Below are positions 16,847 to 26,033 of a stretch of DNA of 64,000 bases, in pieces. Source of the stretch: an uncultured bacterium (GTDB lineage: Bacteria; Cyanobacteriota; Vampirovibrionia; Gastranaerophilales; Gastranaerophilaceae); assembly GCA_949282195.1 (NCBI GenBank), contig CASDOW010000005.1, positions 23,575-87,574 on the forward strand. Direction: 5' to 3'. The notes under the pieces were generated by a model. That model made no database searches, had not been told where the DNA came from, and saw only the letters and a program-made list of their open reading frames with translations. How positions within the stretch are numbered: position 1 is the stretch's first letter; each line of letters begins with the position of its first letter. The translations under genes were made by a program, and so were the position numbers.

Positions 16847-19381
16847 TTAAAAACTTAACTGAACCTGAGAGCCAAAATCTGTCTTTGTTGTTAAAATTCT
16901 GTTTTGTATTCTTGTTTTTAAATCATCAACATGAGAAATTATCCCAACCAACTTATTTGATGAAGTTAATTCAATTATAACATCCAAAGCAGTTTGCAAA
17001 GTTTCAGAATCCAAAGAGCCAAAACCCTCATCAATAAACAATGCATCAATCGACACATTTGAATATGCGCTGATACAATCAGATAAACCTAAAGCCAAGC
17101 TTAGGGCAGCCATAAAACTTTCGCCGCCCGAGAGAGTTTTTGTGCTTCGTTTCTTAAATGTATGAAAATCCATTACTTCTAATTCCAAACTTTCTTTAGA
17201 TTGAATTGAAGTAAAGTCTTTTTTTCTTAGCAATCTATATCTGTTTTTAGTCATTACATTAAGTCTTTTATTAGCTTCAAATAAAACCATATCAAGATAA
17301 TAGCCTTGAATATATTGCTCAAATTCTATTTTTGGCCTGCCTGAAATATCTCCATTAGCACATTTTGATAAAATATCATGTTCAAGATAGTTCTTTTCTG
17401 TTTCAAGATATTTTTTATAAGCTTGAACAAGATTATTAAACAGTTTTTCATTATTCAATAATTTAGCGTTAAGCGAATTAAAAATTGATGTTTTTTCTTC
17501 TTTTTCGGTATTATATTTTATAATAATAGTTTTTAGTTCATCTATTTCTAAACTATCAATTTTAGAAATTTCATCAATTTGCTTTTCGATTAATTCCAAT
17601 TTAGATTTTAGAGAAGCAAATAGTTCATTTTCTTTTTGATAAAGCTCTTTTATTTGTTTAATTTCGGCAGAAATTGCTTCTTTTTGAGTTTTTAAGGTTT
17701 CATAAATCTCTAAAATCTGATTTATATTTGAAAAATTAAGATTTTGACTTAGGGTTTTAATTTTTGCATTATTTTTTTCAATTTCTAATTTTATTAAATC
17801 AATATTTTTAATATTATCATCTTTTAATTTTTCATTTTTTTCAATTTCTAATAAATAATCTAATTTTAAAACATTGTATTTATCTAATTCGATTTTTATT
17901 TTTAATCTTTTTGACTCATTTTTAAATTCCAAAAGTTTTTGTTCTTTTTTTTCATTCAACAATGAACAATTTTTAGATTTTTCGGCTAAAATTTCAGATA
18001 ATTTATCAAGATTTTCTTTTTTTAAATCAAGTTCTTCTTTTGAAATTACTTCATCAGATAATTTTGCGATATTCGGATGAACCTTTGAACCACAAACAGG
18101 ACAAGGAGAATTTTCTTTTAAAGTTTTGGCTAAAACCCCCGCTTGGCTTGAAATATAGTTATTATAAGCAAGAACATAAATATTATTAAATTCATTGTAA
18201 TCATCTTTCAACTTCAAAAACTCATTTTGAGATTTTTCCAATAATTCAACAAAATTAAAATATTCATTTGAAATAAATTTTAAATAATCATTTTTAAAAT
18301 TTAAAATTTTTTCTTCATTTTCTTTTAATTTTTTTTCAATTTCACAAATATTTTTTAAATAATTTTTATTTTTTTCTTCAAGTTCTTTTATTAAAATTGA
18401 ATTTTCATAATCCTGTTTTGATTTTTCAATTTTTAAAATTAACTCTTTTTCTTCTTTTTCTTTTTTGTCTAATTCCTGATATTCATCTTTTATTTTTTCA
18501 AAAGATATTTTTTGAACATCTAACTTTTTAATTAAATCTTCTTTTTCTAAAAATAAATTTTGCTTATTTATTGCAATCTGCAATGTTTTTTCTTGTTCAA
18601 TTATATCCTTATTTAATTTATCAAGAACAATTTTTAAATCAGCCAGATTTTTATTATCTTCTTTGTTTTCCTCTTTTAACAGTTTCAAAAACTCGTCAAA
18701 TTCAACAATAGAATTTGAAGAAGAATAATTTTCAATATAGCTTTTAGTTTTTTCATTTTTTGAATCAACTTGTGAAGAATATTGGATAATCGAATTTTTT
18801 ATTTCATCGTAGGATTTTCTATAAAAAGCTGCAGCTGACTTTAATTTTTCCTGAAAAACTTTATAATCGGAGGTTTTAAAGATATTTCTAAAAATCTCAC
18901 TTCTTGTTTTTGTATCGGAATTTAATAATTTCATAAATTCCCCTTGCGCTAAAAGCGCAATTTGACTGAATTGCGAAGCATTTATGCCAAGTAAATCCAC
19001 AATAAAATTATCAACTTCTTTATTTCCAATAACAGTTTTTGAATTAGGCAAAGTAATAATTGCAGAAGTTTTGATTTTACCCTTATTTATTTTTATATCT
19101 CTAAAAACTCTGTATTTTTCGCCTTTATAAAGAAAATCAAACTGCACATAGGTTTCTTTATCATCAGAAGCAAAATGACTTCTTAAATTTTGATTTTTTC
19201 TGTATTGCCCCGAAGGCAAGGAAAATAAAGCATAAGAAATTGCGTCAAATATTGTTGTTTTGCCTGAACCGGTCATACCATGGATTAAATAAATGTTGTT
19301 AATTCCTAAATTTTCAAAAGGAATTTCAATTTTATCAGGATATGCTCCAAAAGCCTGCAAGGTAAGTTTTATTGGGCGCAT
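16847..19381 (-). CDS. sbcC: DNA double-strand break repair nuclease subunit SbcC (Rad50-like)
   Basis: This is an 844-residue SMC-like ATPase that works with SbcD to process hairpins and broken DNA ends. The N-terminal Walker A is MTGSGKTTIFDAISYAL near residue 35. Long coiled-coil arms flank a zinc hook CPVCG near residue 426. The C-terminal half holds the ABC signature TLSGGESFMAALSLALGL near 748 and Walker B DALFIDEGFGSLD near 780. It is shorter than E. coli SbcC (1048) because the arms are shorter. The gene overlaps sbcD by 13 bp, so the subunits are co-translated. The coding strand is exceptionally rich in Lys and Glu codons along the arms. Confidence 0.96.
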   Translation of the reverse strand: MRPIKLTLQAFGAYPDKIEIPFENLGINNIYLIHGMTGSGKTTIFDAISYALFSLPSGQYRKNQNLRSHFASDDKETYVQFDFLYKGEKYRVFRDIKINKGKIKTSAIITLPNSKTVIGNKEVDNFIVDLLGINASQFSQIALLAQGEFMKLLNSDTKTRSEIFRNIFKTSDYKVFQEKLKSAAAFYRKSYDEIKNSIIQYSSQVDSKNEKTKSYIENYSSSNSIVEFDEFLKLLKEENKEDNKNLADLKIVLDKLNKDIIEQEKTLQIAINKQNLFLEKEDLIKKLDVQKISFEKIKDEYQELDKKEKEEKELILKIEKSKQDYENSILIKELEEKNKNYLKNICEIEKKLKENEEKILNFKNDYLKFISNEYFNFVELLEKSQNEFLKLKDDYNEFNNIYVLAYNNYISSQAGVLAKTLKENSPCPVCGSKVHPNIAKLSDEVISKEELDLKKENLDKLSEILAEKSKNCSLLNEKKEQKLLEFKNESKRLKIKIELDKYNVLKLDYLLEIEKNEKLKDDNIKNIDLIKLEIEKNNAKIKTLSQNLNFSNINQILEIYETLKTQKEAISAEIKQIKELYQKENELFASLKSKLELIEKQIDEISKIDSLEIDELKTIIIKYNTEKEEKTSIFNSLNAKLLNNEKLFNNLVQAYKKYLETEKNYLEHDILSKCANGDISGRPKIEFEQYIQGYYLDMVLFEANKRLNVMTKNRYRLLRKKDFTSIQSKESLELEVMDFHTFKKRSTKTLSGGESFMAALSLALGLSDCISAYSNVSIDALFIDEGFGSLDSETLQTALDVIIELTSSNKLVGIISHVDDLKTRIQNRILTTKTDFGSQVQLSF

Positions 19382-20505
19382 TCACCCTCCTTAAGAGAAT
19401 TAAAAGCATTGAGTAAGATTTGTTTTTTATATTCATCAGGCTCATTAGAAAATTGCATTGAATAAAAGTCACAAAAATGTTCAAAAAGGTTCTTTCTTTC
19501 TTTTAAATTAACTTCAAAATCATTATTCAAACCCCTTGTAAAAGTATTATCAAAATCCAAAAGCATAATATTAGGATAAACCGAAGATAGTTTTGCCTTT
19601 GCGTCAATAACGTTTTCATCAAGCAAAGTAAAATGAATATAATCATCTTTATTTATTTTTGAATAAAAATCCTTATTCAAAAATTCATCTATATAACCTC
19701 TATATTCTTTCATATCGTGCTTTTGAGAAATAGAGAAAAGATTAATTTTTAAACTGTCTTTTAATTTAAAATCTACAACACAAAAACTCTTTTTTTGATT
19801 GATTTCACTAAAAGAATACTTTAAAAGGGATCCGCCATATCGAATTTTATCTAAGCCCACCTTTTGAGGACAATGAAGATGTCCTAGGGCAACATAGTCA
19901 AACTTTTTAAAAATTTTATAATCAACTTCATCAACACCACCCACGCTTTTTTGCTCACTTTGCGATAAAACAGGAACTTTAGATGAAACAACAAATTGAT
20001 GAGCCAGTAAAATATTTATTTTTTTAGAATTAAGTTTTGTATTTTTAATTAAAACATCAATTGCATCGGAATAATTTGAAATTTTTTCATCAGGATAATA
20101 TTTTCTTATCAAAGCGGGATAAACATAAGGCAGAAGATAAATATCAGCTTCATCCAATGAATGACATTCTATATTGCCGCAAAAAGGTTTAGAAATAAAT
20201 ATATTTGACTTATACAATAAATCAGATAAATAAGCTAACCTGTCCATATTATCGTGATTACCTGAGATAATAAAAACCTTGACTTTAAGAGAATTTAATT
20301 CAGATAAAAAAGTGCTAAAAACTTCCATAGCCTCAATCGGAGGAATAGCTCTGTCAAAAACATCTCCTGCAATCAAAACAGAAGTTATATTTTCATTTTT
20401 TATCAATTGAACAGCAGCATTTAGCGCAAATTTCTGCTCATCAATCATAGAAATTCCGTTAACTTTTTTACCTATATGCAAATCTGAAAGGTGTAAAAAT
20501 TTCAT
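19369..20505 (-). CDS. sbcD: Exonuclease subunit SbcD (Mre11-like)
   Basis: This is the manganese-dependent nuclease partner of SbcC, with 378 residues. The calcineurin-like phosphoesterase motifs appear in order: DLHIGK near residue 8, AGDVFDRAIPP near 47, ISGNHDN near 80, LLAHQFVV and ALGHLHCPQ. The C-terminal third is the variable capping and SbcC-binding region. The start ATG at 20505 has no ribosome site. A TTTAAT box ends six bases upstream, but in this T-rich context that is weak evidence. The operon is sbcD-sbcC. Confidence 0.95.
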   Translation of the reverse strand: MKFLHLSDLHIGKKVNGISMIDEQKFALNAAVQLIKNENITSVLIAGDVFDRAIPPIEAMEVFSTFLSELNSLKVKVFIISGNHDNMDRLAYLSDLLYKSNIFISKPFCGNIECHSLDEADIYLLPYVYPALIRKYYPDEKISNYSDAIDVLIKNTKLNSKKINILLAHQFVVSSKVPVLSQSEQKSVGGVDEVDYKIFKKFDYVALGHLHCPQKVGLDKIRYGGSLLKYSFSEINQKKSFCVVDFKLKDSLKINLFSISQKHDMKEYRGYIDEFLNKDFYSKINKDDYIHFTLLDENVIDAKAKLSSVYPNIMLLDFDNTFTRGLNNDFEVNLKERKNLFEHFCDFYSMQFSNEPDEYKKQILLNAFNSLKEGECAQ

Positions 20506-20675
20506 AAAAAAATTAAATCACAAAGACAAATTAATTAACAGTTAAAATTATTGTTATAAGTGTATTTTGTACCATATTTAGTTTTGTAATAGTTTAAATA
20601 TATTATGGATTTTTTAGCTAAAATTTGATAAAATAAATATAGAAGTTGTGTTGAAATAGAAAAGAGTTGATAACA

Positions 20676-21116
20676 ATGAAAGTTCCGCAAATTAATTATT
20701 TGGGTAGTTTTGGTGCGCTTAAAACAAAAATCAAAAAAACAGTAGACGAGCCTAACGACAAACCCCTGCCTATCGGATATGATACAGTTGTGTTTAGTGC
20801 AAAATCTAAATATGTTAAAAAATACAACACTCTTCCAAAAGAAATAAAAGAAGTTTTGAGTCCTAAAGACGCGATTGATATGTTTCAAAACATAGATTTT
20901 ATAACAAAAGGGCAAACAAAAGGAAAGGAAATCGGACAAGGAGATTCATCAACGGTATATGAAAATCCTTGGCTTAAGGGATATGATTTACTAATTCTTA
21001 ACAATCCAAAATCCAACGAACAAATCATATATTCAACAGCAACTCTTGGTAATTCGGTTTGGTATGACACAGAAAATCCGAACGTGCAAATAATCAGAAA
21101 CATCTCAGCCGGTTAA
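20676..21116 (+). CDS. Lineage-specific protein with a kinase glycine-loop-like segment, unknown
   Basis: I do not recognise this 146-residue protein. It has no signal peptide or membrane helix. The N-terminus MKVPQINYLGSFGALK is followed by a lysine-rich linker. From about residue 82 it reads GKEIGQGDSSTVYENPWLKG, then DLLILNNPKS. The spacing G-x-G-x-x-S-x-V-Y copies the ATP-binding glycine-rich loop of protein kinases, but none of the later kinase motifs follow (no HRD, no DFG). The start is taken as the ATG at 20676, nine bases after AAAAGAG. An in-frame TTG at 20667 is too close to that site. The gene stands alone between sbcD and a glycosyltransferase. Confidence 0.6.
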   Translation: MKVPQINYLGSFGALKTKIKKTVDEPNDKPLPIGYDTVVFSAKSKYVKKYNTLPKEIKEVLSPKDAIDMFQNIDFITKGQTKGKEIGQGDSSTVYENPWLKGYDLLILNNPKSNEQIIYSTATLGNSVWYDTENPNVQIIRNISAG

Positions 21117-21119
21117 AAT

Positions 21120-21148
21120 TTGGCATTTTAAAAGTATTCATATATACT
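21120..21148 (+). promoter_or_regulatory. Sigma-70-like promoter of the glycosyltransferase gene, leaderless
   Basis: TTGGCA, a 17-base spacer and TATACT form a good consensus match. The -10 box ends six bases before the ATG at 21155, and no ribosome site fits in between. The predicted +1 is the start codon itself. Confidence 0.65.
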
Positions 21149-21154
21149 TAAATT

Positions 21155-23020
21155 ATGAAAATTAATGAAAAATCAAAATATATTTTATATATTGTACTTT
21201 TCATGATATTTGCACTGGTTAGGTTTGGCTATATTTTTTCAACAACAGGTATTACTGAAACCGATTTTAAAAGTATAGCAATAGCTTCAACGTCGTTTCC
21301 TTTTGAGATAATAAAAAACTGTGCAATTATGGATTGTTTTTCGCCATTTTATTATTTTTTACTCCATTTTATACTTTTAATTTGCAAAAATGAAATTTTT
21401 ATACGCTCATTTAATGCCCTTATAGGGCTAATTAATATATTTGTTTTTATTGACATAGGAAAAAAACTCCAAGGAAGAAAACTTGGCATTTTTCTTGCAA
21501 TATTTTTATCCATTAATCATTTTTATCTTTATTATAGTAATCTAATTGCACCGTACTGCCTCGATTTTCTAGTTGGCAGTCTTTTAATTAATTCATTAAT
21601 TGATTTTATAAAAAAACCGAATAAAAAACATTTTAAATGGCTAAATATATTTAATTGTTCATTTATTTTAATTAATCCGCTAAACTCTCTATATATAATC
21701 GCTGAATTTATAATATTTTACTTTTTGACAGAAAAAAGACGCTATATAAGAAAATTAATCGCAAAACTCGGTTTTAGTTCAATTATAACTTTTGCTTTTG
21801 TATTTCCGCTCGCAATAGTACAATATGCAATTATTAATAAAATGCCCATCCCTATTAATTTAGACGGTATCGGGCTTAACTTATCAAGCCTCGGATTGAT
21901 GATAAATGAATACATAAGCCCGTATTTAAGCTTTTTGACCCCTGAAACACAAACGAAAAGCACCCTTGGGATGTTATACAGCTTCTTTTTAAATCCGGAC
22001 ATTAAAAATATCAATACAATTAAAATTTTAATAACTCTATTCTACAGTTCAATTTTACCTTTATTTATAGCAATAATTTTCACAATAAAAGCCTATAAAA
22101 AAGACTACAGGCTGAGAATATTATTTTTATGCGCAGCAATAAATCTCGGATTTATATTGATTTTAAATATATATGAAACACTGGACACAAACCCGATATA
22201 CTGCAGCCAGTTTTTCATTACCTGCATAATATTATTAGGATATGGAATATTCAATATTAAAGATATTTTAATTCAATCATTAGTTATTTTTTGCATTTTG
22301 ACAATACAATTTATCAACCCTGAAATTAATTCCTTCAACATAACAACAAATAAAAAGTACGCAACCATAAATGTCCTAAGTACATTTACAAAAAGCTATG
22401 AATTAAATAGCGAAGATATAATTATTATGCCTTATTTAGGCAACTTTGCAAAATTGTATTATAAAGACCTAAACTTCTTTAATTTTGATTATTCAATGCT
22501 TCAAAAAAACTCAAAAAACTCACTAATAAAAGATTTAATTACCAAAAAAGCAAAAACAGTAAATAAAAACAATATTTTTTATCTTGTTAATGATTATTTG
22601 ACTTATAAAAGAGAAAATGATGTCATAACAAAATATTTTATTGAAAAGTGCATGGAAAATTCACAGCTTGAAGGAAGAATTATTTTATTCGTAGATAAAT
22701 TAAATTCAAAACCCTTAACACCAAATAGCATTGAAAAATTTGCACAATCGGATAAATATTCGCCAAAACTCAGAAAAATTAACTTTTCAAGCTCTGAAAT
22801 ACCAAAAAATCAGTCAAAAATGCTGTTTGATGCCCTGAAATCAAAAACACTGTATGAATTTTTAAATTTACTACAACACAACTTTTATTGCAGCAAAATA
22901 ATTGAATACAGAAAAATTGACAATGAATACTATGAAATTAAAAACAATTCAAAAAATATTTCAAGAGCAGTTAACTCATACGATAGCGATTACATCTTTA
23001 TAATTTTTCAAAAAATATAA
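21155..23020 (+). CDS. Multi-pass membrane glycosyltransferase (GT39/ArnT-like)
   Basis: This is a 621-residue inner-membrane protein with about 10-12 hydrophobic helices in the first 390 residues, then a soluble C-terminal domain of about 230 residues. The layout fits the PMT/ArnT (GT-C) class: a first helix, then an acidic residue pair in an early loop (TGITETDFKSI), then helix pairs such as FNALIGLINIFVFIDIG and GRKLGIFLAIFLSINHFYLY. Such enzymes move a sugar from a polyprenyl-phosphate carrier to a lipid or protein outside the inner membrane. Acceptor and sugar are unknown. It could serve surface glycan or glycoprotein synthesis. It has its own promoter and no clear operon partner. Confidence 0.7.
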   Translation: MKINEKSKYILYIVLFMIFALVRFGYIFSTTGITETDFKSIAIASTSFPFEIIKNCAIMDCFSPFYYFLLHFILLICKNEIFIRSFNALIGLINIFVFIDIGKKLQGRKLGIFLAIFLSINHFYLYYSNLIAPYCLDFLVGSLLINSLIDFIKKPNKKHFKWLNIFNCSFILINPLNSLYIIAEFIIFYFLTEKRRYIRKLIAKLGFSSIITFAFVFPLAIVQYAIINKMPIPINLDGIGLNLSSLGLMINEYISPYLSFLTPETQTKSTLGMLYSFFLNPDIKNINTIKILITLFYSSILPLFIAIIFTIKAYKKDYRLRILFLCAAINLGFILILNIYETLDTNPIYCSQFFITCIILLGYGIFNIKDILIQSLVIFCILTIQFINPEINSFNITTNKKYATINVLSTFTKSYELNSEDIIIMPYLGNFAKLYYKDLNFFNFDYSMLQKNSKNSLIKDLITKKAKTVNKNNIFYLVNDYLTYKRENDVITKYFIEKCMENSQLEGRIILFVDKLNSKPLTPNSIEKFAQSDKYSPKLRKINFSSSEIPKNQSKMLFDALKSKTLYEFLNLLQHNFYCSKIIEYRKIDNEYYEIKNNSKNISRAVNSYDSDYIFIIFQKI

Positions 23021-23082
23021 TTTTATGTAAACTTTTATTACAAAATTTTTAATTTTTCTAATTTTTTTTAAAAAACTGCCGA

Positions 23083-23119
23083 AAAACTAACTAAGAAGGT
23101 TGACTTTAAGGTTAGTTTT
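23083..23119 (+). promoter_or_regulatory. Stem-loop and possible promoter upstream of the 23146 gene
   Basis: AAAACTAAC at 23083 pairs perfectly with GTTAGTTTT at 23111 around a 19-base loop. The right arm ends in a T-run, so it may terminate the glycosyltransferase transcript. TTGACT lies in the loop, and TAAATT follows 16 bases later, so a promoter for the next gene overlaps the hairpin. Confidence 0.4.
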
Positions 23120-23145
23120 ATTAAATTAGGAAAAGAGAAAGTAAA

Positions 23146-23649
23146 ATGACAATAAGTTCTGTAAATTTAGCAATGAGCGCTTCATCATATGGAGCATACA
23201 ATCAAAAATTAACTTCTGCAACAAAGGCAGAGTTAGAAAAGCTTGGAATTGTTTATGACCCAAACATCACAGAAGCTGAAGGAAAAAAATTAATTCAACA
23301 GAAAAAAACTCAAGACACTCAAAAAAATTCACAGCAAAATTTAGGTCAAAACTCTGATAGCAACAGTCTTTTTGAAAAGGCGAAAAAACTAGCTCAAGAG
23401 CTTGGAATTAAAGTAGATGAAAAACAAAATTTTGACACATTATTGTCAATTATTGAAAGCACGCTTGAACAAAAAATTCAAGTTAATTCAACAAACGAAG
23501 AAATGCTGAAAAAACTTGAAGGCTTAAGCAGGGAACTTGCAAATATCCAAGCTCAATCAAGCGGTTCATCAGGATATAATTCAACAAACCAAGCACTTAT
23601 GAAAAGTCTTGAAATGCTTTCACAATATAATAAAACATTTCTTTACTAA
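23146..23649 (+). CDS. Unknown soluble protein with repeated ELGI segments
   Basis: I do not recognise this 167-residue protein. It has no signal peptide. The beginning (MTISSVNLAMSASSYGAYNQ) is small-residue rich. Two segments share a pattern: KAELEKLGIVYDPNITEAEG near residue 28 and AKKLAQELGIKVDEKQNFDT near 79. Each is a helix ending in LGI, followed by D, and later a helix with a hydrophobic ladder. The middle and the end are rich in Gln, Asn and Ser, and a short coiled coil spans about 105-130. AGGAAAAGAGAAAG precedes the ATG. Such proteins are seen as lineage-specific; a cell-surface or flagellum-related role would be a guess. Confidence 0.55.
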   Translation: MTISSVNLAMSASSYGAYNQKLTSATKAELEKLGIVYDPNITEAEGKKLIQQKKTQDTQKNSQQNLGQNSDSNSLFEKAKKLAQELGIKVDEKQNFDTLLSIIESTLEQKIQVNSTNEEMLKKLEGLSRELANIQAQSSGSSGYNSTNQALMKSLEMLSQYNKTFLY

Positions 23650-24392
23650 AAGAAATAAAAGTTTGTTGAAAAATTAATACTTTCGCTATGCGCACCACTT
23701 TGCTGCTGAGTGGTACCCGCATACACACCAAAATCAAGAGCTTTAGATTTAAAAGGCGAAACACTTAACCCAATATCATGGTCTTGGGAATGATTTGAAG
23801 TATCAAATTTATTATGAAAGCTAATTGAAAATTTATCCCCGAAACTCAACACAGGAGTAAAATACAGCTTTCTTGAATTAGGATTTTGATCATACCCTCT
23901 ATAGTTTGTTTCAAGACCACCTGTAAATTTTAAAAAATTACATATTTTATATTCTGCACCCGCCAAAATACGATAATCATTACTGTTATATTTGTTTCTG
24001 AATTGCAAAGTGTCTTGCATAAAACTAAATCTATCGCCTACAGGAATTAATGTTTTAGAATTTTCTTTAATATAACTTTGAGAATATTTGCCCACGTCAT
24101 AGTTTTCAATCTTTAGTTTAAAAGGTTCATAATTATCTGAAATTACATCTTCATCCCTATTTTCTTCAGGAGAAACAGGTAATTCATCTAAAGTTATCTC
24201 ATCTTTTTCTTTTTGCTTCTTTGCTTCCTGTTCTTTTTGATAATCACAAGAAGCGCATTCAATCAAATAATCAAAATATTCTTGAGAATATAAAGTATCA
24301 TTTTCATATTCTTCTTGCTGAGTTTTAGCACAACAAAATTGACTTACAAAAGCCAAAACAAGAACTATTAAACAAATAAAATTTTTTCTCAT
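23646..24392 (-). CDS. Exported protein with outer-membrane beta-barrel-like C-terminus
   Basis: This is a 248-residue protein with a signal peptide (residues 1-22, cut near CAKTQQ). A charged linker follows at about 25-95, full of Glu and Lys. From residue 110 on it has alternating beta-strand segments such as YRILAGAEYKICNFLKFTGG and KLYFTPVLSFGDKFSISFHN. It ends in a phenylalanine (FSTNFYFF), as required by the BAM outer-membrane insertion signal. The number of strands suits a partial or small barrel. Function is unknown. It is convergent with the 23146 gene (4-bp overlap of the ends). Confidence 0.6.
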   Translation of the reverse strand: MRKNFICLIVLVLAFVSQFCCAKTQQEEYENDTLYSQEYFDYLIECASCDYQKEQEAKKQKEKDEITLDELPVSPEENRDEDVISDNYEPFKLKIENYDVGKYSQSYIKENSKTLIPVGDRFSFMQDTLQFRNKYNSNDYRILAGAEYKICNFLKFTGGLETNYRGYDQNPNSRKLYFTPVLSFGDKFSISFHNKFDTSNHSQDHDIGLSVSPFKSKALDFGVYAGTTQQQSGAHSESINFSTNFYFF

Positions 24393-24403
24393 ACCAGAAT
24401 AAT

Positions 24404-24432
24404 ATTATAATTTTAAATCTGATTAGTTTCAA
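24404..24432 (-). promoter_or_regulatory. Sigma-70-like promoter for the 23646-24392 gene
   Basis: TTGAAA, a 17-base spacer and TATAAT lie upstream on the minus strand. The -10 box ends 11 bases before the ATG, so the leader would be only about 4-5 bases long, too short for a ribosome site. Confidence 0.55.
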
Positions 24433-24446
24433 ACTAATTTATAAAA

Positions 24447-25460
24447 TCATTCATTATACGTATTTTTAATTTGAATAAATTTATCATATGCACTGCCATT
24501 TTCAATTGTCTTTTTAGCAATCTCAATTCCATCCATGATAGAGTTTGCTTTTTTTGAAATATATAAAGCTAAGGCAGCATTTAAAATAACGCAATCTTTT
24601 TTTGCACCTTGAAGTTTATTTTGCAGCAACAACACCAATTCAGAAGCATTTGTTTCATAATCTGAACATATTAAATCAACTATAGGATATTCCTTAAAAC
24701 CTAATAATTCAGGAGTTAGAACATATGTAAAAATCTTATTTTTCCATGCTTCAGCAACATAAGTTTCACCGCTCGGGCAAACATAAGGAAAAGAATTATT
24801 GCCTGATAAAACAATCGTATTTGAATTATTTAATCTAAGAGCAATATTTGCAAAAAATTCAACTTTTTGTTTATCATTTAAACCGATTATTTGATTTTTA
24901 GCACAATACGGATTTAACATTTTTTCCAATATTTTTAAAATATTATCAAATTCAAGACTTCTTGAAAGATGATTTGAATACTTGTAGAATTTTTCATCTG
25001 CACCTAACACAAAATATCCGAAATTTAATCTTTCAAAATCTCTTATGATATTATGAGAATTTTCAAACCTTACGCCCATAAGCTTTAATAATTCAAAAGA
25101 CTTATTTTTTTCAAAACAATTGTTAAATGTATATCTTAAAACCCCTAATGAATTTGCACTGCAAATTAAATCAACTGCCAATTTGATATCAAAATAACCG
25201 TCGTCACTTACCAAAATAACGCTTTCAAAAAAATTGTTTAAATCGCCTCCAAGACTAATTTTATTAACAAATTCACGACTGGAAAGAATAGCAGCAATAA
25301 TTTCATCCATTGTTTCATTTTTAATTTTTAGAGCCGTAATAAACGAAGAAGCAGTAATTTCATCTGCTAAACCTGAAAAAATTTCATCAAACGCCTCTTT
25401 TGTTTCAATTTCATCAAGATTATCTTTTAAAATCAATTTATTAATTAAACTTTTTATCAT
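24447..25460 (-). CDS. TrpD-family (anthranilate phosphoribosyltransferase-like) protein lacking PRPP motifs
   Basis: This 337-residue protein follows the TrpD fold along its whole length. The helical N-domain carries ITASSFITALKIKNETMDEI. A later segment holds NPYCAKNQIIGLND, matching the family's NP-x-x-P-x-YQVVGV, and the C-terminus has NAALALYISKKANSIMDGIE. The functional loops are gone. The GTGGD substrate loop is replaced by LVSDDGYFDI, and the K-HGNR-x-x-SS region by a segment reading LRYTFNNCFEKNKS. It is therefore unlikely to use PRPP in the usual way. It may be a non-catalytic or nucleic-acid-binding TrpD2-type relative. The start at 25460 is supported by an extended -10 promoter six bases upstream. 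Confidence 0.7.
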   Translation of the reverse strand: MIKSLINKLILKDNLDEIETKEAFDEIFSGLADEITASSFITALKIKNETMDEIIAAILSSREFVNKISLGGDLNNFFESVILVSDDGYFDIKLAVDLICSANSLGVLRYTFNNCFEKNKSFELLKLMGVRFENSHNIIRDFERLNFGYFVLGADEKFYKYSNHLSRSLEFDNILKILEKMLNPYCAKNQIIGLNDKQKVEFFANIALRLNNSNTIVLSGNNSFPYVCPSGETYVAEAWKNKIFTYVLTPELLGFKEYPIVDLICSDYETNASELVLLLQNKLQGAKKDCVILNAALALYISKKANSIMDGIEIAKKTIENGSAYDKFIQIKNTYNE

Positions 25461-25466
25461 AGAACT

Positions 25467-25496
25467 AATATAGCATATTATTAAATTATTTAACAA
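25467..25496 (-). promoter_or_regulatory. Extended -10 promoter of the TrpD-like gene, leaderless
   Basis: On the minus strand, TTGTTA, an 18-base spacer and TGCTATATT (extended -10) end six bases before the ATG at 25460. No ribosome site lies between, so the mRNA should begin at the start codon. Confidence 0.6.
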
Positions 25497-25580
25497 ATAA
25501 CTTTTTGTTATACTTGCAAAATAAATATGTTTATAGTTTGATAGAAATAAGACAGTACACATAAAAAGGAATTTAATAAA

Positions 25581-25943
25581 GTGATTAAAATCAGACTAAA
25601 AAGACTAGGTTATAAAAAGAACCCAAGTTACAGAATAATCGCAATAGACAGCCGTTGCAAACGCGAAGGTGCTCCTATTGAAGAATTAGGTTTTTACAAT
25701 CCTAAAACAAAAGAAATGAAATTAAATGTTAAAAGAGCTAAAGTAAGATTATCTCAAGGTGCTCAAGCAACAGAAACAGTTATGTACCTTATCAATAATG
25801 CAAACGAAGACGGTACTTTAAACTATAAAAAATCAGAAAAAACAAAATTATCTAAAAAAGCTCTAGCTAAATTAGAAGAAGAAAAAGCTGCCCAAGCTGC
25901 TGCCGCCGCCCAAGAAGCGGAAGCTCCTGCTGCTGAGGCATAA
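25581..25943 (+). CDS. rpsP: 30S ribosomal protein S16
   Basis: This is a small-subunit ribosomal protein of 120 residues. The conserved core, IKIRLKRLGYKKNPSYRIIA then REGAPIEELGFYNPKTKE, is unmistakable. The start codon is GTG with AAAGGA upstream. The C-terminus carries an extra Ala/Glu-rich tail (about 25 residues after KLSKKALAKLEEEK) beyond the typical 80-90 residues. It is not followed by rimM, trmD or rplS as in many bacteria. rplS is at 38229, well separated. A strong terminator follows, so it is monocistronic here. Confidence 0.97.
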   Translation: MIKIRLKRLGYKKNPSYRIIAIDSRCKREGAPIEELGFYNPKTKEMKLNVKRAKVRLSQGAQATETVMYLINNANEDGTLNYKKSEKTKLSKKALAKLEEEKAAQAAAAAQEAEAPAAEA

Positions 25944-25962
25944 TAAGGGTTTAAAACACTCA

Positions 25963-25993
25963 AAGAGCCTCATTTTATGAGGCTCTTTTTTTA
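25963..25993 (+). terminator. Intrinsic terminator after rpsP
   Basis: AAAGAGCCTCAT pairs with ATGAGGCTCTTT around a TTT loop, followed by a T-run. Confidence 0.93.
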
Positions 25994-26033
25994 TAACAAA
26001 GTTTTTTAAAATAATTTAGCGAAAGGGAAAAAG

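Noticed and set aside
20535..20939. Minus-strand ORF of 134 residues
   Set aside because: Overlaps the 5' half of the better supported plus-strand gene at 20676; it is Phe, Tyr and Cys rich as expected for the antisense of a Lys/Glu-rich gene, and lacks a ribosome site.
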